A program made the translations under genes and the position numbers. A model generated the notes under the pieces. That model was not told the origin of the DNA, searched no databases, and was given only the letters and a program-made list of their open reading frames with translations. Shown piece after piece: positions 1-6,971 of a stretch of 44,596 nucleotides of DNA. The number at the start of each line of letters is the position of its first letter. Position 1 is the stretch's first letter. This stretch comes from Bacteroidetes bacterium UBA1947 (GTDB lineage: Bacteria > Bacteroidota > Bacteroidia > Chitinophagales > Chitinophagaceae), in contig DDET01000038.1 of the NCBI GenBank assembly GCA_002336915.1, forward strand, positions 1 through 44,596. Reading direction: 5' to 3'.

Positions 1-191
1 GCGCGTTTCCACACTTCGTAACCGTTTTCGCTGGTCATTTTCTCTACTTTATCCAGTGCATCGTAAAATGCGCTCAGTACCACGGTTTTGTTACCGCCCC
101 ACATAAGGCAGTTAACGAAACGGGTTACCGCTTTATCATTGAATTTTGGATCCGGTGCTAAAGGAAGCTTTTTGGCTTGTGCCTTTCTCAT
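1..191 (-). CDS. rpsG: 30S ribosomal protein S7, N-terminal part
   Basis: The minus strand from 191 down to the window edge encodes about 63 residues beginning MRKAQAKKLPLAPDPKF, the usual S7 N-terminus, and continuing through VTRFVNCLMWGGNK, which is characteristic of S7 near residue 25. S7 nucleates assembly of the 30S head by binding the 3' major domain of 16S rRNA. The ATG lies 38 bases downstream of the rpsL stop, the standard str operon order rpsL-rpsG, so co-transcription from the rpsL promoter is expected. The rest of the gene, and probably fusA, lie beyond the left edge. It is truncated by the window only; I see no sign of damage. Confidence 0.95.
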   Translation of the reverse strand, partial: MRKAQAKKLPLAPDPKFNDKAVTRFVNCLMWGGNKTVVLSAFYDALDKVEKMTSENGYEVWKR

Positions 192-229
192 GTTAAATGA
201 ATGGCTTTAATTAATATAATGATTTAAAA

Positions 230-613
230 TTATTTCTTTTTCGCTTTTTCTTTCTTCGTACCGTACTTAGAGCGGCTCTGTTTGCGGTCTTTTACACCTG
301 CAGTATCCAGCGCACCACGTACTATATGGTAACGAACACCAGGAAGGTCCTTAACACGACCACCGCGGATAAGCACTATACTGTGCTCTTGCAGGTTGTG
401 CCCTTCACCGGGTATGTATGCGATAACCTCTATCTTGTTGGTCAGGCGCACTTTGGCTACCTTACGCAGGGCAGAGTTTGGTTTCTTAGGAGTGGTAGTG
501 TACACACGTGTACATACACCACGGCGCTGCGGGCAAGCATCCAAAGCACGAGACTTTGACTTGGCGCGGATCTGCTGACGACCTTTACGAACTAGTTGTT
601 GTATTGTAGGCAT
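230..613 (-). CDS. rpsL: 30S ribosomal protein S12
   Basis: This 127-residue protein is a typical S12, the decoding-centre protein of the small subunit. It begins MPTIQQLVRKGR and carries the conserved loops TPKKPNSALRK and GGRVKDLPGVRYH. The lysines in these loops, whose changes give streptomycin resistance in many bacteria, are the ordinary wild-type residues. The C-terminus is a lysine-rich tail ending KKEKAKKK, common in Bacteroidota. It is the first gene of the str operon here, followed by rpsG after 38 bases. An exact Bacteroidota-type promoter lies just upstream. The longer plus-strand readings over this gene are antisense shadows. Confidence 0.98.
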   Translation of the reverse strand: MPTIQQLVRKGRQQIRAKSKSRALDACPQRRGVCTRVYTTTPKKPNSALRKVAKVRLTNKIEVIAYIPGEGHNLQEHSIVLIRGGRVKDLPGVRYHIVRGALDTAGVKDRKQSRSKYGTKKEKAKKK

Positions 614-646
614 TTCTTACCGTTAGTATAAAAATTAAATGGAGTG

Positions 647-677
647 CAAAAGTAATGGTTTTCTCTTTACCAACAAA
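647..677 (-). promoter_or_regulatory. rpsL/str operon promoter, Bacteroidota type
   Basis: On the minus strand TTTG (674-677) is followed after exactly 19 bases by TACTTTTG (647-654). This matches the Bacteroidota housekeeping sigma consensus, TTTG at -33 and TAnnTTTG at -7. The ATG of rpsL is 34 bases further on, which leaves a short leader. It is the best promoter match I found in the window. Confidence 0.75.
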
Positions 678-819
678 AATATTTAAAGCATTTTTTTAGT
701 CTTTAAGTAGATAGTAGAAAGTCAATAGTCGCGGGTTTTGAGCCCGTAACATACCTAAACCCCTTATGTTATTTGGCTATATACTTACTGCTATCTACCC
801 GGGACTGCCTTAAAAAGAC

Positions 820-827
820 TATCTTTG
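820..827 (+). promoter_or_regulatory. -7 promoter element of the 847 gene
   Basis: TATCTTTG matches the Bacteroidota -7 consensus TAnnTTTG exactly and lies 19 bases upstream of the ATG at 847. I see no good TTTG 19 to 21 bases further upstream, so the -33 half is weak. Confidence 0.45.
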
Positions 828-846
828 CATTAAATATTCCGCTTAG

Positions 847-1158
847 ATGTTTATCAAAATTACAAAAAAGAACATAGACAGGCTCGGTGAAGGGGCTATC
901 GTGGTGCGATTCCCGCTCATTGGCGACGCCATAACCCGGATAGACATCAGCGATCCAAAGAACTTCCAGGCCTTCCAGATCGACCGCGTATGGCGTACCT
1001 CGCTCGACCTCGTAGCTGCCCCCGACAATCCCCGTACCGAATTTGCACACGATGCAAAGCCCGGCCATGCCATTAATAAGAAGCAGAGCGAAATGACCAA
1101 TGAGGATAAATGGTGGCTGTATGAAGACATGCTTTATATAGAGGATAGGCCACTTTAA
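847..1158 (+). CDS. small conserved-looking hypothetical protein
   Basis: This 103-residue reading frame is not a family I recognise. It has no signal peptide or membrane segment, is rich in charged residues, and has a Trp-rich C-terminal part (DKWWLYEDMLYIEDRP). The sequence reads like a small soluble cytoplasmic protein. A good -7 promoter box sits 19 bases upstream of the ATG, and the composition resembles neighbouring genes. It stands alone, divergent from rpsL and upstream of the cold-shock gene. Opposing frames on the minus strand are about as long but start without promoter support. Reality as a gene is likely; function is unknown. Confidence 0.7.
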   Translation: MFIKITKKNIDRLGEGAIVVRFPLIGDAITRIDISDPKNFQAFQIDRVWRTSLDLVAAPDNPRTEFAHDAKPGHAINKKQSEMTNEDKWWLYEDMLYIEDRPL

Positions 1159-1190
1159 AATATATTTTAGGCTTTCTTATAATATTGATG

Positions 1191-1198
1191 TATCTTCG
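1191..1198 (+). promoter_or_regulatory. possible -7 element of the cold-shock gene
   Basis: TATCTTCG differs from TAnnTTTG at one position and lies 32 bases upstream of the ATG. The leader that follows is very A/T rich. Confidence 0.3.
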
Positions 1199-1230
1199 CA
1201 GTATTAATTAATTTTTTATAACAAATTACA

Positions 1231-1425
1231 ATGCAAGAAGGTACAGTTAAATTTTTCAATGACACCAAAGGATTTGGTTTCATCACGCCATCAGCTGGCG
1301 GCCAGGACATCTTTGTACACGTTTCAGGTCTTATGGACGAGATTCGTGAGAACGACAAAGTTTCATACGAAGTACAGAATGGTCAAAAAGGATTAAACGC
1401 AATCAACGTTCGCCGTTTAGGCTAA
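1231..1425 (+). CDS. cold-shock domain protein (CspA family)
   Basis: This 64-residue protein is a single cold-shock domain, a five-strand OB fold that binds single-stranded RNA or DNA and melts RNA secondary structure. RNP1 is KGFGFI at residues 13-18 and RNP2 is DIFVH at 26-30. The start MQEGTVKFFN is the normal family N-terminus and the length is normal. The gene is monocistronic: a weak promoter box lies 32 bases upstream and a strong hairpin-plus-T terminator begins 23 bases after the stop. Whether it is cold-induced or constitutive cannot be told from the sequence. Confidence 0.95.
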   Translation: MQEGTVKFFNDTKGFGFITPSAGGQDIFVHVSGLMDEIRENDKVSYEVQNGQKGLNAINVRRLG

Positions 1426-1447
1426 TTTTTTGATAAATTTATTTCCT

Positions 1448-1473
1448 AAGCATCCCGATTTATCGGGATGCTT
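1448..1473 (+). terminator. intrinsic terminator of the cold-shock gene
   Basis: A perfect inverted repeat, arms 1448-1459 and 1462-1473, has a GC-rich centre (GCATCCCGAT against ATCGGGATGC) and runs into a block of T residues from 1472. The two-base gap means that the inner A-T pairs probably open to form the loop. Confidence 0.85.
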
Positions 1474-1517
1474 TTTTCTTTTAGGATGTTTCCGGTCCAT
1501 AGGCAGTATGAATTAAT

Positions 1518-1595
1518 CAATGACTATGGATTTACTATGGTCTGACCACGTACAAACCTCCATTCAATGACTATTGATTGACTATGGTCTGACCA
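1518..1595. repeat. two copies of a 31-base unit at 47-base spacing
   Basis: The 31-base segments at 1518-1548 and 1565-1595 differ at only two positions. Each begins CAATGACTAT and ends ACTATGGTCTGACCA, and they start exactly 47 bases apart. The intervening 16 bases have no matching partner further on. This is a short tandem duplication in non-coding DNA. Only two copies are present, so it is not a CRISPR or a long satellite. Confidence 0.75.
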
Positions 1596-1637
1596 TTCTT
1601 CAACTTTAGTCCTACTCTCAACAGGACCTCCCCAGCC

Positions 1638-1684
1638 GATTTTGACAGTCGCCAAAATCAGCATCCCCCTCCTTGCAGGAGGGG
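1638..1684. other. pair of small hairpins in non-coding DNA
   Basis: GATTTTG (1638-1644) can pair with CAAAATC (1653-1659), and CCCCTCCT (1666-1673) with AGGAGGGG (1677-1684) around a three-base loop. They lie between the tandem duplication and dispersed repeat copy A. No T run follows, so they do not look like terminators. They may be part of a composite repeat element. Confidence 0.4.
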
Positions 1685-1693
1685 AATTTCAGT

Positions 1694-2030
1694 AATTTCC
1701 GATTTCCTGTGGGAAATAGTTATTTCCTCTTTTTTGGGCGGGAATCCCGGAAAGCCTTTCCAGGCATGTCGCATATGTTTAATAGTTATTTCTCGTTATT
1801 TCCTGTTTTTTACGCAATCATTTCCTAACAGGAAATAATGCGCGATCCAATATTTCAAAGAACTTCGGTTTAGCTGAGACAAAACCCTCATCTGCAGATT
1901 GCTTCGTCGTGGCCGCGCCCGGAAGCCAAGCACTCCTCGCAATGATGGGCTGAGGAGGTTGGCAACAAAGCAAGATACGAAACGGGAAAGGGGTGTTCCA
2001 AATAATGATATCCACACGACTATTCAGCCG
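1694..2030. repeat. dispersed repeat, copy A
   Basis: This gene-free stretch shares three ordered blocks with 31400-31765. The first is a run of ATTTCC/TTATTTCC units. The second is the pair CAATATTTCAAAGAACT here and CAATATTTTAAAGAACT in copy B. The third is a 40-base end core at 1976-2015 that differs from the core of copy B at one base. Between the last two blocks lies a piece that on the minus strand begins TCATTGCGAGGA and ends CGAAGCAATC, a kind of sequence known from scattered intergenic repeats in many bacteria. No protein is encoded: minus-strand frames of about 73 residues here are low-complexity translations of the repeat. Boundaries are approximate. Confidence 0.75.
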
Positions 2031-2073
2031 TGCAGGCATTTTTGAGTGCCCATCTATTGTGTATCTTTAGCAT

Positions 2074-2304
2074 ATGCAGCGCTACAGGAACAGATCGGGT
2101 AATTCAGGAGTACTTGCTTACGAGATAGAGGGAGATAGTATTACTATCCAATTCACCGGTGAGCCATACGATTACCTGTATACTGTCAAGAGTGCGGGCA
2201 AATATAATATCCAGCAAATGAAAATGCTGGCGGAGCGTGGCCGTGGACTGGCTACTTTTATCAATAAATACGTGCGGAATAAGTACGAGTCTAAATCGAG
2301 GTAG
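2074..2304 (+). CDS. small KTSC-like domain protein
   Basis: This 76-residue protein starts MQRYRNRSGNSGVLAYEI and continues with a strand pattern (DSITIQFTG, then YLYTV) and a helix ending in ATFINKYVRNKY. The layout of a short hydrophobic beta hairpin followed by a 'not-too-long chain, F-x-N' end resembles the KTSC domain found in small bacterial proteins and beside nucleic-acid enzymes. That assignment is from pattern only. TATCTTTA at 2062-2069, one base off the -7 consensus, lies just upstream of the ATG. The gene faces the YdeI/OmdA-type gene tail to tail. Its function is unknown. Confidence 0.7.
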   Translation: MQRYRNRSGNSGVLAYEIEGDSITIQFTGEPYDYLYTVKSAGKYNIQQMKMLAERGRGLATFINKYVRNKYESKSR

Positions 2305-2308
2305 GCGG

Positions 2309-2370
2309 CCTGCCTAGTATTTTGGGCTGATTGCGTGTGTTAGGCAGGTCCTTCCTTCGTCAGGATGACA
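2309..2370. repeat. hairpin and dispersed-repeat fragment between convergent genes
   Basis: CCTGCCTA (2309-2316) is matched by its complement TAGGCAGG (2341-2348) with a 24-base loop. Directly after it, 2349-2370 read on the minus strand as TGTCATCCTGACGAAGGAAG, resembling a scattered intergenic repeat motif common in Bacteroidota. The segment fills the gap between two converging genes and may help end transcription, although it has no T tract. Confidence 0.4.
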
Positions 2371-2374
2371 ACCG

Positions 2375-2986
2375 CTATTTCTTAGCATATTTCCAGTGCC
2401 TTATTTTGCCTTCGGCCATTTGCTCCACAGCCTGGGCCATGCGTTTGTCTCGGGTGGCATCGTTCTTAGCTTCGCTTATCCATTCTACGTACTCGCGCTT
2501 ATTGGTGGTGCTAAAGGCTTCAAAGGTTTTGTGGGCGGCCTTATTCTTTTTAATGGCCTTCATAAAATAGTCCGGCACTTCAAGGTCTTTCTTAGGGACG
2601 GGTTTAGCTTTCTCGATCTTGACGCCCTGCTCGTTCAGCTTAGCAGCTTGCTTTATATAGTCCTTGAGTATCTTATCCTTAGGCAGGTCTTTGAGCGAGC
2701 TAAGGCGGCCCATATGGCCCATGGATTCACGATCTTTAGTGGTGAGTATGTCCTGCGGATCGTCCATGATAGATGCCTTCCAGAAGCCGAAGACCGCATG
2801 CTCTTTAAATGCCGCCATGCTGCAGAGTATAGCGCCCTTATACATAAAGTGCGGGAAACTCCATTTCCATGTTTCCTCCACACCCGGACAGGCAGCATGT
2901 ATGAGCTCGCGCAGGTGCCTGAGTATAGGCTGAGCAAATGGCTGGGCCTTTGCTATATAAGCGTCTATTCTTGGGTCTGTTTGCAT
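2375..2986 (-). CDS. DUF1801 plus YdeI/OmdA domain protein
   Basis: This 203-residue cytoplasmic protein has two parts. Residues 1-115 resemble DUF1801, an iron-chaperone-like (YdhG/frataxin-type) fold, with the hallmark run LIHAACPGVEETWKWSFPHFMYKG. Residues 140-203 match the YdeI/OmdA tail, with PDYFMKAI, AFSTTNKREYVEWI and the ending KNDATRDKRMAQAVEQMAEG. The two-domain arrangement is common in Bacteroidota. Members of the OmdA branch have been named for bacteriocin protection, but the biochemical activity is not settled. The start MQTDPRIDAYIAK is directly preceded by a T-rich heptad repeat leader. The plus-strand frame of 256 codons across this gene is antisense. Confidence 0.85.
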   Translation of the reverse strand: MQTDPRIDAYIAKAQPFAQPILRHLRELIHAACPGVEETWKWSFPHFMYKGAILCSMAAFKEHAVFGFWKASIMDDPQDILTTKDRESMGHMGRLSSLKDLPKDKILKDYIKQAAKLNEQGVKIEKAKPVPKKDLEVPDYFMKAIKKNKAAHKTFEAFSTTNKREYVEWISEAKNDATRDKRMAQAVEQMAEGKIRHWKYAKK

Positions 2987-3010
2987 AATTCAAAAGGCAA
3001 AATTCAAAAA
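2987..3010 (-). repeat. TTTTGNN heptad repeat in the leader of the 2986 gene
   Basis: Read on the minus strand, TTTTGAA, TTTTGCC and TTTTGAA follow each other at a strict 7-base period and end two bases before the ATG. The first unit lies inside TATTTTTG (3005-3012), a full match to the Bacteroidota -7 box. The same heptad type precedes the genes starting at 12025 (minus) and 26365 (plus). Confidence 0.6.
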
Positions 3011-3044
3011 TATAAAATCATTCTGCTTCTTGGAAATTGCTTTT

Positions 3045-3953
3045 TTAGGGGATTAGCCAGATATCGCCGTCGGGGCTGGGGTACTTGCGGCAGTCTATTA
3101 CCAGGCCTTTTGCATTTTCGCGGCGTTGTATGCCGTAGCGCAGACTTTGCGTGCTGGTGGGTGTAGCCCATACTTTGCTTATCCAGTTGTAGATAAGCGT
3201 AGGCTCGTAGTAGGAGAGCGGTTTATATGCCTGCCGTATGGTATCGGCCCAGCGCTGGGTGAATGCCATCCTTAAAGTGCTAATGCGCTTGTTGCCACCT
3301 TCAGGCCCGCCTATCAGCTTGTCCTGCACATTCACCCTGATGCGCCATTGCTCCAGCAGCGTACTGTCGAGCAGGCCGGCCAGCTCAACAAAACTCAAAG
3401 CGAATGCTGAGCAGCCCGCGCCTTTGCCCTCGCGGGGTTTATTGAGGCCATTGTACATCTTATCGTAGCCGCGTGACTGGTATTCCTGCAGGTACTCCCA
3501 AAGGCGGGTAAATGCCTCTTTATTGAGCAGGAATTTGATGTAGGCAATGTCGCCATTGGGATACCTGTCCGCAAGCTGATGGTAATTATCAGGAGCGCTT
3601 TCCGCCTTTCCATGGAATATGGTAAATAAAGAACCTAATCCGTAACGGTATTTGAGCACGCTGTTGAACATCTCGCCCCGCGACTCTGCCACTACGCCTA
3701 CCAGCGCATAATGGGCCGTATCGTGCAGTTCTACAAACAGGTGGCCCAAAGGATGGCGATGGTGGCGGTATTTATTATGTGCCAGCAGGTTCTCGAAATA
3801 ACTTATGAAAAGTGTGTGTGGCGATCGCCAGTTGAGCGGCACCGGTGAGGGTATAGTGTAAAGCACCATTTGCTGGCCATGGGCCTGCATTGATACAAGT
3901 AGCAGGACCATTGCCCAAAGCCTTGCAGGCCTTTGAAATATTCGATACTTCAT
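3045..3953 (-). CDS. exported hypothetical, possible permuted papain-fold protein
   Basis: This 302-residue protein has a clear signal peptide (AMVLLLVSMQAHGQQ, cleavage near residue 27) and should lie in the periplasm or outside. I do not recognise a named family. An early RHPLGHLFVEL segment, and GAGCSAFALSFVELAG about 120 residues later, give a His-before-Cys order. That order is seen in circularly permuted NlpC/P60 or papain-like proteins such as DUF4105, which is present elsewhere in this window (19624). The resemblance is loose and is an inference. Between them is a Tyr-rich helical region. It is followed on the same strand by the VTT-type membrane gene after a gap of about 100 bases. 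Confidence 0.75.
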   Translation of the reverse strand: MKYRIFQRPARLWAMVLLLVSMQAHGQQMVLYTIPSPVPLNWRSPHTLFISYFENLLAHNKYRHHRHPLGHLFVELHDTAHYALVGVVAESRGEMFNSVLKYRYGLGSLFTIFHGKAESAPDNYHQLADRYPNGDIAYIKFLLNKEAFTRLWEYLQEYQSRGYDKMYNGLNKPREGKGAGCSAFALSFVELAGLLDSTLLEQWRIRVNVQDKLIGGPEGGNKRISTLRMAFTQRWADTIRQAYKPLSYYEPTLIYNWISKVWATPTSTQSLRYGIQRRENAKGLVIDCRKYPSPDGDIWLIP

Positions 3954-4057
3954 CGGCAGGTAAAACTAAAGCCTGAAGCCCGGTTAAGAAATGATGAGGA
4001 TCATGAAAAAGGCTGATAAATATTTCCAGGCATGGCATCCATGCCAGCCGACCGTGG

Positions 4058-4645
4058 CTACTTCCAGATCCTGAAATTCAGGTGGAATTTCTTTTGTTGG
4101 AGCAGCATTTTCCAATCGGTAAAAAGAAAAGCACAAAGCAGGAAGATGCCACCTAAAGCGCCGGCAATGGCCTGCCAGGATACCATTCCCTTCAATACCT
4201 GTTCCGTATTCTCCACCGCGAACTTGCCGGCATGAAGCATCAATGCATCGCTGGTAAACTTGCCAATAAAGAAAGCCGGGAGGATACTAATGGGCTTTAT
4301 CCGCGCCATACCCGATGCAGTGAAGAGCGAGGTGGTAGGCAGTGGCACGAGTGTGTACAGGAGCACAAAAAGCTGCACTTTCCAGCTTTTGCCGGCCAGC
4401 TTTTGGCCTATGAACTGTATGTCTTCATTCTTTTGCTGCTTCACTACTTTGGAGGACAACCAGGGGATGTACAGGCTAAAGATATACCTGCCCAGGGTGG
4501 AGCCGATAACACCTACAAGCAATACCCACCATATGTGCAGCCCGTATTTGATCTGGAATAATGCCATGACCGTCCAGGCGGGAGGCCCGAAGAAAGGAAG
4601 CAAGTCGACACCCAGAGCGGCAAGAAAAACAAAAAAGTATAGCAA
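4058..4645 (-). CDS. VTT/DedA-like small membrane protein
   Basis: This 195-residue protein has about five hydrophobic segments (near residues 2-22, 37-55, 89-110, 120-140 and 155-178). The re-entrant-style motif FFGPPAWTVMALFQIKYG, the glycine-rich GVIGSTLGRYIFSLYIPW, and LVPLPTTSLFTASGMARI fit the VTT (SNARE-associated, DedA-related) fold of membrane lipid-transport proteins. Bacterial DedA proteins are linked to flipping of undecaprenyl phosphate or phosphatidylethanolamine, but this branch is distant and its substrate is unknown. It lies in a minus-strand run with the 151-codon membrane gene just upstream (29-base gap). Function is from fold family only. Confidence 0.75.
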   Translation of the reverse strand: MLYFFVFLAALGVDLLPFFGPPAWTVMALFQIKYGLHIWWVLLVGVIGSTLGRYIFSLYIPWLSSKVVKQQKNEDIQFIGQKLAGKSWKVQLFVLLYTLVPLPTTSLFTASGMARIKPISILPAFFIGKFTSDALMLHAGKFAVENTEQVLKGMVSWQAIAGALGGIFLLCAFLFTDWKMLLQQKKFHLNFRIWK

Positions 4646-4674
4646 GCTGGAAAATTAATAGAAAAGATACAACT

Positions 4675-5100
4675 TTAATTCAAAGCCAGTTTATGCGGTC
4701 CGTCCTTTGGATAAAGGCGCATATATGCAATGCCTATTGCGATAAGCGTGAGGCCGATGAGGCAATATACCAACTGCAGGAAATGCCGGTAGGGAATGCT
4801 GCAAACCTGCACTGCCAGCCATACCTGGATAATGATCCCTTGTGCAACGATGAGCTGCGGATATATTTCCTTACGGGTGAACATAAGCAGGTAAAGAATA
4901 AGAGAAAAAACGCCTATGGAGCCAAACAGGAATATGCCCGGAACCAGGTAGCTGTTGAATGGTGAATTACGAAGCAGCGAAAGCGGCATTTGTATGAGGC
5001 TGCCGCTGGGGTCGGCTACGAGCATTGCGCCACCATAAAGAGCAGTAAAAGCGTTGAAGAGTAGTAGTACCTGGGCCGATATGCGTAGGGCATGCTTCAT
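4675..5100 (-). CDS. four-helix integral membrane protein, unknown function
   Basis: This 141-residue protein has four hydrophobic segments and short loops and is otherwise unrecognised. I start it at MKHALRISAQVLLLF (ATG ending at 5100) and not at the ATG ten codons further upstream (5130). The shorter start puts the first membrane segment at the N-terminus, and the extra residues (MACILRYFYT) overlap an A/T-rich stretch containing a partial -7-like box. The longer form cannot be excluded. It is followed by the VTT-like gene, and the two probably form a small membrane-protein operon. Confidence 0.7.
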   Translation of the reverse strand: MKHALRISAQVLLLFNAFTALYGGAMLVADPSGSLIQMPLSLLRNSPFNSYLVPGIFLFGSIGVFSLILYLLMFTRKEIYPQLIVAQGIIIQVWLAVQVCSIPYRHFLQLVYCLIGLTLIAIGIAYMRLYPKDGPHKLALN

Positions 5101-5169
5101 TGTATAAAAATACCGCAAAATACATGCCACGATGCTGACCTTAATCAGCGAAAAGGATGATCCCAGTCT

Positions 5170-5685
5170 CTATTTTATCTTCTTAAATGCAGCTAGATAT
5201 ATTTTTTTGATACTGTTCTTTTCCTCGCGTTCCATAATAGCTTCAGCAGCGGGCTGCAGGGTTTTATTGACCGGGGTTTTCAATTTGAGAATGGCTGCAA
5301 GCGCGGTGGCAGCGCTTCAGCGCACCACCGTACCCGGGTGCTCCGTATTGTCGAGCAATTTTTTTACGGCATCATTAATTTTGGCAGGAAAAAGATGGAT
5401 GGTATTACCAATTACCTTGGCAGATTCCCAGCGAGTGCGCGGGGCTTTATCTGCAAGCGATTGAATGATGAAGTCGAGGTCAGGGGCGCTGATAATATCC
5501 GGCTTTGTTTGGCTGGCAAATTCAAGCGCCTCAATGCACGTTGCCTTCACCGGATCCTTGGCGGTTTTGGCAAAGGATACGAGTTCGGTGCTGCTGACCG
5601 AACCATCAAGCACCGCTGCCGAGATCTGTTCTGTTCTTTCTTTTGGCTTAAGTGACTTGTCGCTGAAAAGTGAATTGAGTAGCAT
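5170..5685 (-). pseudogene. HEAT-like repeat gene interrupted by an in-frame TGA
   Basis: The minus strand from 5685 encodes 122 residues of helical-repeat character (ATCIEALEFASQ, RTRWESAKVIGNTIHLFP), ending HPGTVVR and then TGA at 5317-5319. The same frame then stays open for 48 more codons, giving SAATALAAILKLK and EREEKNSIKKIYLAAFKKIK, before TAG at 5170-5172. The tail is exactly what a HEAT-like protein of about 171 residues should have, and the sequence around the stop (VVR-stop-SAA) wants Trp: TGG to TGA is one base. Other genes here use TGA as a normal stop, so a code change is not indicated. A recent nonsense mutation or a sequencing error is most likely. The truncated 122-residue form may still be made. 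Confidence 0.75.
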
Positions 5686-5777
5686 GTGTTCGGAGTTCTG
5701 GCAAATGTCGGGAATTTTATTTGCAGTATGCTGATGATTTTGTGTAACATCGTAGTCTTATTGATACGCAAGAACAA

Positions 5778-6554
5778 ATGAAAAAGATAGGATTGGCGCT
5801 TTCGGGTGGCGGGGCAAGGGGATATGCCCATCTTGGTGTGCTGCAGGCGCTGGAAGAACTGGGTATTAAAGTAGCGGCTATATCGGGCGTGAGCGCAGGT
5901 GCAATAGCGGGGACTTTGTATGCTGCGGGCTATAAGCCCAAGGAAATACTGGAGCAGCTAAAAGCGCAAAGCTATTTTAAGCTCTTCAGCCTGGCCCTTT
6001 CGAAGACCGGCATCTTTTCGTTGAAGAACGTGGAATTGCTTATGAGCAAGTTCATCAAGGAAAACAATTTCGAACACTTAAATATTCCCTTATACATTAC
6101 TGCGACCAACTTGTCGGAAGGCAGGGCTGTAACTTTTTCCGAAGGGACTTTGTTTGATAAGGTGATCGCATCGGCATCGGTACCTGCGATTTTTTCGCCT
6201 GTGCTTATTGATGGCGAGTACTTTGTAGATGGCGGTGTGCTGAATAATTTTCCCGTGGAGTGCCTGAAAGGAAATTGCGATGTGGTGATAGGCTCACATG
6301 TGAATAAGCTGTACGACGGCAGCCAGGTAGATATAAGCAGGATACAGATCATAGAGCATTGCTTTCACCTGGCCATCGCCAGCAAGGTATATACACAGGC
6401 GGCTTTATGCGACATCTTCATAGAGCCTTACTTACCGGGAATGGGTATGTTTGAAATGAACCATGCGGATAAGATATTTGAAATGGGCTACAATGCTACG
6501 ATGGAACAAAAGGTTGGGATCGCAGCTCTTACAGCTACACTGCCTGTTAGTTGA
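5778..6554 (+). CDS. patatin-like phospholipase (RssA/NTE type)
   Basis: This 258-residue serine hydrolase has the full patatin set: oxyanion-hole GGGARG at residues 10-15, nucleophile elbow GVSAG with Ser39, and the DGG motif with catalytic Asp151. The Ser-Asp dyad cleaves acyl esters of phospholipids. Length and motif spacing match the short cytoplasmic RssA-like group, with no signal peptide and no outer-membrane barrel domain, so it is not the secreted or surface-barrel type. It is divergent from the interrupted HEAT-like gene, which starts 92 bases upstream, and converges on the DoxX-like gene with only six bases between the stops. The substrate is unknown. Confidence 0.92.
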   Translation: MKKIGLALSGGGARGYAHLGVLQALEELGIKVAAISGVSAGAIAGTLYAAGYKPKEILEQLKAQSYFKLFSLALSKTGIFSLKNVELLMSKFIKENNFEHLNIPLYITATNLSEGRAVTFSEGTLFDKVIASASVPAIFSPVLIDGEYFVDGGVLNNFPVECLKGNCDVVIGSHVNKLYDGSQVDISRIQIIEHCFHLAIASKVYTQAALCDIFIEPYLPGMGMFEMNHADKIFEMGYNATMEQKVGIAALTATLPVS

Positions 6555-6560
6555 TACAAA

Positions 6561-6914
6561 CTATTTCGTGTATAACCATGCCCAGTAGATCAAAGGTATT
6601 TGCAATGGCAGGCGCAGAATGGCTACCCATAGATAAGGGTTGTGTTTACGCCAGAAATTAACCGCCATTTGTACATTGGCAGGAAACACCGCGATCAGCA
6701 GGAGAATGAGCATCCAGGCAGCTGCGTGTCGCGTGGCAAGTGGCAGCAGTAGCAGCGCTATCAGTACCTCCAACACACCGCTTATGTATACCATGGAAAG
6801 TGGATAGGGTAGATAAGGCGGCATTATTTTCATATACATGCGGGTATTGTAAAAATGGTTGAGCCCTGCAATCACGTAGAGCAGTACCATAATGTATAAG
6901 AAGATATTTTTCAC
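6561..6914 (-). CDS. DoxX-family membrane protein
   Basis: This 117-residue protein has four predicted membrane helices. Family marks are the early VIAGLNHFYNTRMYMKIMPPYLPYP, the GVLEVLIALLLLP helix, and the penultimate MAVNFWRKHNPYLWVAILRLPLQ segment. These fit the DoxX/YphA-like small membrane family of Bacteroidota (often written DoxX-like). Some relatives are tied to quinone or thiosulfate oxidation, but most have no known reaction. The ATG at 6914 opens straight into the first helix. It lies upstream of the beta-barrel gene on the same strand but is not obviously coupled to it. Confidence 0.82.
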   Translation of the reverse strand: MKNIFLYIMVLLYVIAGLNHFYNTRMYMKIMPPYLPYPLSMVYISGVLEVLIALLLLPLATRHAAAWMLILLLIAVFPANVQMAVNFWRKHNPYLWVAILRLPLQIPLIYWAWLYTK

Positions 6915-6971
6915 GCTTCGCCTTTAGTATTTTCTTAAAGATAACACATTGGCGGCGGTGGCAGTAGAAAA

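Noticed and set aside
614..846. Possible tRNA or small RNA gene between rpsL and the 847 gene
   Set aside because: I see no cloverleaf, conserved T-loop or terminator; the only supported elements are the two divergent promoters.
1518..1595. CRISPR-like repeat pair
   Set aside because: There are only two copies with internal mismatches, no further units and no cas genes; it is a plain duplication.
1796..2039. Two 73-codon minus-strand frames in the non-coding stretch
   Set aside because: They translate the dispersed repeat and start or stop at arbitrary points; copy B has no equivalent intact frame.
2396..3166. 256-codon open frame on the plus strand
   Set aside because: It is antisense to the DUF1801/YdeI-type gene, has no promoter, and its product is a low-complexity, Leu/Ser-rich shadow that runs into the next gene.
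4232..4658. Plus-strand frames of 109 and 132 codons
   Set aside because: They are antisense to the VTT-like membrane gene, whose membrane-helix pattern is clear.
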